Below are positions 57,385 through 64,000 of a DNA stretch of 64,000 bases, in pieces; position 1 is the first letter of the stretch, and each line of letters begins with the position of its first letter. Both the position numbers and the translations under genes were made by a program. The notes under the pieces are model-generated. The model was not told the DNA's origin. It ran no database searches and saw only the letters and a list, made by a program, of their open reading frames with translations. Origin of the DNA: Eutypa lata (taxonomy: Eukaryota; Ascomycota; Sordariomycetes; Xylariales; Diatrypaceae); the NCBI GenBank assembly GCA_022661535.1, contig JAKULF010000003.1, positions 372,001-436,000 on the forward strand. Reading direction: 5' to 3'.

Positions 57385-58938
57385 TTATCTTTTTAACGTA
57401 TTAAACTTCGTTTCGAAGTTATATAAATTTTAAATATTAAAAAACTTTAAGCAAAATCTTTAATAATTAAACGATATATATCGTTAATCTTATCTTTCGT
57501 ATTCGTATTATTCGAATTATTATTATCCTTTACATTAAACTTATCGATAACGATTACTTTTTAAGTTATAAGTTTATACGTAATTATAATTAATTATTTA
57601 AAACAATTCTTTACGAAATAATTTAAAACATTACATTTTTAACACTTATTATTACGTTACCATTCGTTTTTTTAAACTTAAATTAACGAAAAAATTATAA
57701 ATTTTAAATAAATAAAAGCTACGTTAACGTTTATTAACTTACGTAAATTAATAATAAAGCTATTAAGCTTTTATACATTAATAATAAGTTTTAAATTATT
57801 AATACTTTAATATAATTTAATTAAGTTAAATATTAATTTAATAATATTTAAAATAATATTTATTACATTAAAACGTTAATAATTAAAATAACTAAAATAA
57901 TAATTTATATAAATATAAATATAACTTTTATTATAAAATTAACGATAAAGTTTTTTAATAAAAGTTAAATATATAAATAATAAAACTTTAAAGTTATTAA
58001 CTTTAATTTATAAACGATTTAAAAAAACTTATCGAAACTTTTAAATACGTTAATTATTCGTTATTTCATCGATATCGTTACAAGCGTTATATAAAACTCG
58101 CTTTTAATTAATTAAAAATTAACGAAAAAAATCATCGTTTTTTATTTTTATTTTTTTAAACTTAACTTTATTATATAATTATTTATTAAAATTATCGTAA
58201 AAGTAATTAAAAGCGTTAAGGATTTTAATCAACGCTTTAAATTATTTATTTATACGCTTAATATATTATAATTACGAAATAATTAAGTTTTTAACCTTTA
58301 ATTTTAAACGATTATAAATATAATAAATACGAATATAATTATTATCGATAATAAAACCGTTAACTTATATTTTACCTTTTATTTTAAAAAGTTATATATC
58401 GTATAAAATAAAGCCGTTTAATTTCATTACATTAAGTAATTTAACTTTAATCAATAAAGTTTTAATTAAAATATTAACTTTATTATTTAAAGTATTAATT
58501 TCGACTTTAAATTAAATTATTAATTAATTTCGTACAAAAATAACAATAGCTTTAATAACTTTTTACATTTTATAAGCATTAATAATTATTATTTTATAAA
58601 ATAACGAAGTAATTTATTTAACATTTAAGTTTTAATTAAACGAAATAATTTATTTAACGTTAATATTTATATCGAAAAAAACGAAAAATTTATCGAAAAA
58701 AATAAAAGTTATAAAGCACCTTTAAAGTTTAACGTAATCGAAAAAAATATCAAAAACGAAAACGTAAATATAATAATCGTTAATAAAAATAACCTTTTAA
58801 TTTAAAATACCTTTAAAGCTTAATAGATTTAATAAAGTTCATTATACTTTATATGCGTTAAAATTTAAAAATCGAAAAAATTAAAAAGTATATTTAACGG
58901 CTTTAACTTTAAATATTAAAAACGAAAAAACTTATTAT

Positions 58939-59182
58939 TATATTACGAATTAAATAAAAAAACGTATTACGTAATTCTAAACACTTAAAAAATAAATAAA
59001 AATAACAAGTTAATAAAAAAAAAAAAATATAATAATAATTAATATTTTTAAATTATTTATATATAAATAAAATAAATCCTTTAAAAATTCTTTTTATTAT
59101 AAATGCCTTTTCATTATTTTAATTACTTAATCATTATTATAATTACTTAATTTATACGTATTATTTAAAATAAATCGTAACA
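58939..59182. repeat. Right LTR of the nested element
   Basis: Lines up along its whole length with 57139-57384 and ends in aaataaatcgtaaca. The left boundary is slightly uncertain because the first few bases have changed. Confidence 0.78.
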
Positions 59183-61210
59183 AATATTTCGTTTAATATA
59201 ACTTTAACGAATATTATAAACTTATATATATATAATGTATTTTTTAATTTAAATTTAATTATTATTAATACGTTTTATTAAATTCGTAATTTTAATTTAT
59301 TTATTCTTTTTATTATAAATAATTATATAATATTATATATAAATTATATTTTTATTAAAAATTATAAAGCGTAATAAAAAATATAATCGTAATTAAAAAA
59401 AACATTAAAAAAGTAATTATTTATTATTTTTATTTTAAATAAATTATAAGTTTATTAATAACTTTTTTTTATAAATTTATTTTATATAAATTTAAGTTTT
59501 TTATTAACATTTACGTTAATTAAATAAACGCGGTTTTTTTAATTTTTATTTTCAAATAATTTAAAAAAAAAATTTAATTTTTATTTATATTTAAATTTAT
59601 TTTATTATAATTTTTTCGTTAAACTTTTATTATTTTTATTATTTTTATTAACTTTATTATTAATAAAATATATTTTTAATTTAATTTTACTTTTTTATTT
59701 ATTAAAAGTTAATTTAAATTTAATATATTTAAAATTATTATTATTATATAAAGTTTTTTTAAAAATAATTTTTTTATTTTTTTAACGTTTATTATTAAAA
59801 AACTTAACTTTTTTTTAATAATTTTTTATTTAATAATCTTTTATTTTATAATTAAAGTATATATTATCATTCGTTATAATTACGTAATTATGTTTTTTTA
59901 TAAAGTTAATTTTTTAATCGTTATATTTTAAATTTAAAATTTAATTTAATTTTAACGTTATTAATATTATTATAATAATATTTAATTATTTTAAATATAT
60001 TATATTTAATTTATTTAATATAACTTTAAAAATCTTTAAATTATAAAACGAAATAAAGATTTTATATAATTAAACGATTACTTTTAAAATATTATAAATT
60101 TTATTTTCGATTTTACGATAAATTATTATAAAAGTTTTTTATATTACTTTTTTAATTATTTATTATATATTTTATTAATTAATATAATCGTATATAAATA
60201 ATTAAATAATTAATATATATATTTAAAAAAAAATAAATAAATACTTTTTTATTATAATAAATATTACGATATCTTTATAATAATTAATAAAAAGCTTTAT
60301 AAATATAACGCATAAAATTAATTAAACTTTTATTTTAATAAAATAATAAAATTAAAAACTTTATTATAAATTTATAAAATTAATAATAATTATTTAAAAC
60401 TTAAATTATTATTTTAAAAAATATTATTTAATTAAGTTTTTATAACTTTACGTAAATTATAACTTATTAAAAGTTATTTATTAATTTAATAAAAACACGT
60501 TATATTTAAAAATTATAAAAAATAAATACTTATTAAAGTTAATATTAAATCTTTCATAACTTATTAAATATCGTTTCGTTAATTTAAACGAACTTTAAAT
60601 TTAATAAAAACACAACTTTATTTTTACTTTTATACTTCGAAAAAGTTATAACTTTAAAAAATAAAATTACTTTCGATTAAAATATTTTAATTCGCTTTTT
60701 TTATATTATTATAACTTTTATTTTCGAATTAAATTTTTTAAAATTTAATCGTTTATTTAACTTTTATTTTATATTAACTTATTAAATAAAGTTTTTAACG
60801 TAAAAAAAAAAATTCTTTTATAATATATTAATTATAAAAAGTATTAATATTAATTTTAATATTATTTTTAATATTATATTTTAATTTATAATTAAAATAA
60901 TAATTAAATTTTAAATTAAATCTTTTAATTATTATATATTTTAATTATTTTATTCGATATTATAATTTATTTTTATAAATTAACTTTTTAACTTTTTATT
61001 AAATTCGTTTAATTTAATATATATTTAATTATTAAATTTACTTAAGCCGGCTTTATTAACTTAATATAAAGTTATACATAATAAATCGTTACTTTATAAT
61101 ATTACGAAAATATTAAAAACGAATAAAAAAAATAAATTAAAAAATAAATAAATAAATAAAAATGTTATTATTTTTACTTAATATAACATAAGCTTATAAA
61201 AATAACTATT

Positions 61211-61510
61211 TATACTTTTTAATCTCGCTTTTTATAACCTTAAATACTTACGTAATATATTTACTTTAAGATTTTTTAAAATTTAAAACTTAAAATTAAT
61301 TAATTAAAAAAAAAAAAAAAAAAATTATTTAATAATTAATAAGTTTTATAAATATTAAAATATAAAACGAATTTCTTAAAAATTTTATAATAACTTTTTC
61401 ATTATAAATTTATATATTATAAATTTCTTATTATATAGTCTTCTTATTGTAAGAGGCTCCATTGTATTACATAATATGGGATTCCCATTATCTAGCCCTA
61501 GGGATCCACA
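61211..61510. repeat. Right LTR of the outer element
   Basis: 300 bases matching 53736-54035. Here the outer 70 bases (about 61440-61510) keep original G and C, for example gggattcccattatctag, while the left copy reads aaaatttttattatttaa at the same positions. It starts TATAC where the left copy has TGTGC. Confidence 0.88.
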
Positions 61511-61819
61511 ATAATGGGTTACTAAGGGGTCAGGTGATGATAAGGTATCTGCTGTACCTACCTACTTCTTAAAGCTGATGTCATAGACCTTTCCCTCTGC
61601 TTCGCTTCCTTTCCCAATCTTATATTTTCACCTCATGAAGAAGCATTTGTATACGCATCCCTACGGTCCCTAACAACGACCCCCAGAAAGAGCATCTAGA
61701 CAGTCTTTCACATGATCAATACCTTAATACACGGCTAGCAGCAGGATACCAGCATTATGCATGGGTATAGTTTTCTTCATTTTGCTTTATTTTTGACTAA
61801 TCAAAACAATGCTGCATAG
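61511..61819. other. Flanking unique DNA right of the element
   Basis: No gene is seen. Base composition returns to normal within a few bases of the LTR edge. An upstream exon of the following frame might lie here, since the frame at 61820 starts right after an AG. Confidence 0.45.
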
Positions 61820-62272
61820 GTGACAACGCCACGGCTCCTCGATTTACATCGATTCTATCGTCATGTTTGCACAGAGTTCAACCAGGAACGAACTAAATAT
61901 CACGGTAGACGATCTTTCATCTTGAATGCAAGAGATGCGGAGCAAGTCCAAGACATCAGAGATGGCTTGGCGGATCTAGCTTTTCTGTATGTACATCATT
62001 TTGCTGGTTTTTCTATACTAATTCAATCATCTAAGGCATGGCACTGCGCGGGTCCGATTACTTCAAGCCTGCCCATTTTCTACACCACTCAAAATAACCG
62101 GCAAATTCATATAAACAGAATCGAACAATGCTACAGCGCTTTGGCTCAACTGAAGAAAGAGTCAGCCAACTATCGCTACCATATCTCTGGTTTAAGTTTG
62201 CCCGACGTAATTACCTTTGTTGAGGTATTGAACATTAAAATTTTAAAATGCTACTTGGCAAATATAAACTAA
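61820..62272 (+). CDS. Unknown protein or exon
   Basis: An open frame of about 150 codons begins with GTG after an AG (gctgcatag), so it may be an internal exon rather than a full gene. It reads LLDLHRFYRHVCTEFNQERT and RSFILNARDAEQVQDIRDGL, and ends in a GT-rich context near 62225. No ATG is found in frame at the start. I do not recognise the family. The mixed hydrophobic and charged pattern looks like folded protein, but a decaying gene is equally possible beside the RIP block. Confidence 0.35.
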   Translation: MTTPRLLDLHRFYRHVCTEFNQERTKYHGRRSFILNARDAEQVQDIRDGLADLAFLYVHHFAGFSILIQSSKAWHCAGPITSSLPIFYTTQNNRQIHINRIEQCYSALAQLKKESANYRYHISGLSLPDVITFVEVLNIKILKCYLANIN

Positions 62273-62380
62273 TATGAGCAAATAGTACATCAAAAAAGAC
62301 TATAATCAACGCTAGTATATATGAGACGCACAACGTTGCAATCTTCCACCCAAGCTGCGCGCAGATTAGCTGAATCCGTG

Positions 62381-62490
62381 GATGCATTGGCGGGAATCCT
62401 GTGTATTTTAAGCAAACCGGCACTTTTAGAGGAGAGCCAATTTTCATATTCCTTCAAAATGTGATTTTCCTCAATAACTAATTGCGAATG
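62381..62490 (-). pseudogene. Fragment of a second NLR (NACHT) gene copy
   Basis: About 90 bases (62381-62471) line up without gaps with 13441-13531 inside the NLR pseudogene, with roughly 84% identity counted by eye. On the minus strand the fragment reads ILKEYENWLSSKSAGLLKIH, against ILKEYEKWLSARSAGLLEIH in the larger copy. Upstream of it the matching FAI residues are in another frame, so it is a frameshifted relic. Most differences replace C or G by T or A in this copy. No other NLR domain is found nearby. Confidence 0.8.
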
Positions 62491-62576
62491 TAGGAATGAA
62501 TGCCCTATGAAAATCGCTGCATCGTCCAGCTCCTATATTTTGCATAAAACTGAATATTTAGGTCAATTTTATATCT

Positions 62577-63110
62577 CTAAACAAAGTAAGCCCCCTTACA
62601 TCCAGCACTAATAATCTGACCCGTAGGAACCCTCCATGTAGAAGACACCTTGCCCCCCTTAGACTTACTATCTCCACGCAACCAAGCATCTCGCAAGTAC
62701 ATAAAGACTTCCCAAGCCTGACTGTACACGACGTTCACGTTCTTTTCCTGTGCCCATCTACACGGCCCGCCTTCTTCCCTATCGGAGCGGATCACCTCTC
62801 CCATGAAGCGAACCGCGTGGGTCGCTGGCGTCCAGTCATACTTGCAGGGGTTCAGCTCACGGTAGTAGTAGACCGGTTGGTATTTGTGCATAGACATCAG
62901 GAGCAGGGTTCGCTTCAAGTCGGGTGGCGGGCTGTGGCGATCCCACCGCATGAAGTGTTCGGTGTACTCTTCGAACCATGCGTTAACGGATGAGGTTACT
63001 AGCCAGACGGCGAGTTGGTAATTGCTGGTGAATGTTGGAAGCTTCATGCGAAGCTCGGTGAGCTTGGGGTCTCCCTCGATGCGCTTCAGCTTATCTGCGA
63101 CGGAGGCCAT
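62577..63110 (-). CDS. Conserved-looking fungal hypothetical protein
   Basis: A single exon encodes 177 residues from the ATG at 63110 (MASVADKLKRIEGDPKLTEL). The protein is helical with many aromatic residues (NAWFEEYTEHFMRWDRHSP, YQPVYYYRELNP) and ends in GCKGAYFV. No signal peptide, membrane helix or catalytic motif is apparent. G/C-rich third positions differ from the AT-rich surroundings, supporting a true coding region. The family is not recognised. Confidence 0.6.
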   Translation of the reverse strand: MASVADKLKRIEGDPKLTELRMKLPTFTSNYQLAVWLVTSSVNAWFEEYTEHFMRWDRHSPPPDLKRTLLLMSMHKYQPVYYYRELNPCKYDWTPATHAVRFMGEVIRSDREEGGPCRWAQEKNVNVVYSQAWEVFMYLRDAWLRGDSKSKGGKVSSTWRVPTGQIISAGCKGAYFV

Positions 63111-64000
63111 GTCTACAGCCTAACGGTTAGTTGAACGATATAATGTTGGATAGATATTGGCACACCTTTTCTGTTACGCAGGCCCTTGATTGCAATAGTA
63201 GTTATGTTGAAATGCACGGGTTTTAGCACCTTCAAATATGATAGTTGTTTTACGTCAGGGGCTTTTCGGATTTTCTATTTGTTTTAGTGATACTGTGTTG
63301 TATTCTTCGCCACATGATGAAAATGAATGCAACAGGAAGAATTTAATGTTATAGGTCATCGAAATTTAATATATGCATTTAGAGTTAAGTAAAATCTGAT
63401 ATCGAGGTTAGATTAACTTACCAAAACTTAATTCCTAGGTATTTTGACCGTTCAATGTACATCCACTAGATCCAGGGCTTTGACATGAGATTGAAGCTTA
63501 ATAATTACTATCGTTTTACTAGAGGTCCTAAGTAGGTCGAACTCTTTCACGTATGCCTATCTTTCATATCATAGTTTCGAACCCTTTTTGTGCCATGAAC
63601 TTGCGAATATTCGTCCCTTGGATTTGCAAGATATGCGAGGGGGCTCACCATTAACGGGCCCTTTTATTCAATGAGTTGTTTTAGTTTCCACGATAGCCAA
63701 GTTGCAACATTGGTTCAAAGTTTCAACTTGAATAGTATTTGATTAAACAATAAATGTCCAACGTTACTCTATATTTAACGTTATAATTATAAAACTTATT
63801 TCAGTTTCAAATATCTACCTGACATTACTGAAGCATATATAGTTACAGAAGTAGGTAGGCGTATGGTGGACTGTGTTACTTATTTTTGCAGCAACTTGCT
63901 AGATATACCCCTTTACCGTAGTTCAGATGCCCTCAAGAGGCGTTGATTTCCACCTTGTCCTGATCTAATGGAGACGGGTGAACACGTCGTATTTCTTCAG
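63111..64000. other. Intergenic to the window end
   Basis: No gene is supported. The sequence is AT-leaning and contains no recognisable domain on either strand. A gene could begin just beyond the edge. Confidence 0.5.

Larger units (their letters stand above)
57139..59182. mobile_element. Nested short LTR element
   Basis: Two direct repeats of about 245 bases (57139-57384 and about 58939-59182) enclose about 1.55 kb. The left copy starts TGTTA and both copies end TAACA, the inverted termini expected of LTRs. The interior is too small for a full gag-pol and has no readable frame. It is either a non-autonomous (TRIM/LARD-like) element or an internally deleted one. It lies inside the outer element and is equally AT-rich, so it was inserted before RIP acted or was mutated later as well. 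Orientation is unknown. Confidence 0.75.
53736..61510. mobile_element. RIP-mutated LTR retrotransposon
   Basis: A 7.8-kb block is bounded by two 300-base direct repeats, 53736-54035 and 61211-61510. The outermost bases are TGTG at the left and CACA at the right. Short AATAA sequences flank both ends (53731-53735 and 61510-61514, overlapping the terminal A), consistent with a target-site duplication. Removing the nested inner element leaves about 5.7 kb, a usual size for Copia or Gypsy elements. Inside, G and C are nearly gone except in CG steps, and every frame is full of stops, so no gag, pol or integrase can be read and the orientation is unknown. This pattern is typical of RIP: C-to-T changes on both strands. 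The element cannot move by itself. Confidence 0.88.

Noticed and set aside
53736..61510. The AT-only block as mitochondrial DNA inserted in the nucleus or as a centromere
   Set aside because: It has clear paired LTRs at both ends, a nested second LTR pair, and transition-type differences between copies. A mutated retrotransposon explains all of it; no mitochondrial gene is readable and it is short for a centromere.

Overview
This window reads as nuclear DNA of a filamentous ascomycete (Pezizomycotina). The genes carry short introns of about 50-110 bases with GT...AG ends and CTAAC-like branch sites. The families present include a Zn2Cys6 regulator, an AA9 lytic polysaccharide monooxygenase, a 2EXR protein, F-box proteins, fungal kinase-like proteins and a STAND/NLR protein. 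A 7.8-kb block is almost pure A+T, as repeat-induced point mutation (RIP) produces. I cannot name a genus.

Layout. 0.7-2.4 kb: broken gamma-butyrobetaine-type dioxygenase. 2.9-3.3 kb: Ty1/copia protease relic. 3.4-5.0 kb: OLA1/YchF-family P-loop NTPase in nine exons. 5.8-6.9 kb: AA9 LPMO. 8.2-9.8 kb: degenerate kinase-like gene. 10.8-12.0 kb: 2EXR protein. 12.2-15.9 kb: NLR-type gene with three in-frame stops. 16.3-17.3 kb: proline iminopeptidase. 19.9-22.1 kb: conserved fungal protein of unknown role. 23.0-23.7 kb: complex I subunit NDUFB8. 24.3-29.7 kb: SWR1 chromatin remodeller. 30.5-32.2 kb: F-box protein. 32.7-33.5 kb: broken fructosamine-kinase-like gene. 35.8 kb: small cysteine-rich secretory frame without an ATG. 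39.1-41.0 kb: protein kinase. 41.1-41.6 kb: small three-exon gene. 42.3-44.2 kb: CorA-like membrane protein. 45.2 kb: initiator tRNA-Met flanked by two decayed tRNA pieces. 45.9-46.4 kb: cupin. 47.5-49.5 kb: Zn2Cys6 transcription factor. 50.0-51.4 kb: F-box-like protein. 51.9-52.9 kb: alpha/beta hydrolase. 53.7-61.5 kb: RIP-mutated LTR retrotransposon holding a second LTR element. 61.8-63.1 kb: unknown genes plus a fragment of a second NLR copy.

How it fits together. Housekeeping genes (SWR1, NDUFB8, OLA1-like, tRNA-iMet) sit among fast-evolving accessory genes, several of them broken. The breaks in the NLR gene, the kinase of the FN3K type, the secretory frame and the tRNA copies can be read as C-to-T or G-to-A changes. 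With the mutated LTR element and the second NLR fragment, this points to RIP acting on duplicated sequence, or leaking from it, as the force shaping the accessory parts. No bacterial-type system, CRISPR array or complete secondary-metabolite cluster is visible. The cupin, its divergent Zn2Cys6 regulator and the nearby hydrolase are at most a small metabolic neighbourhood.
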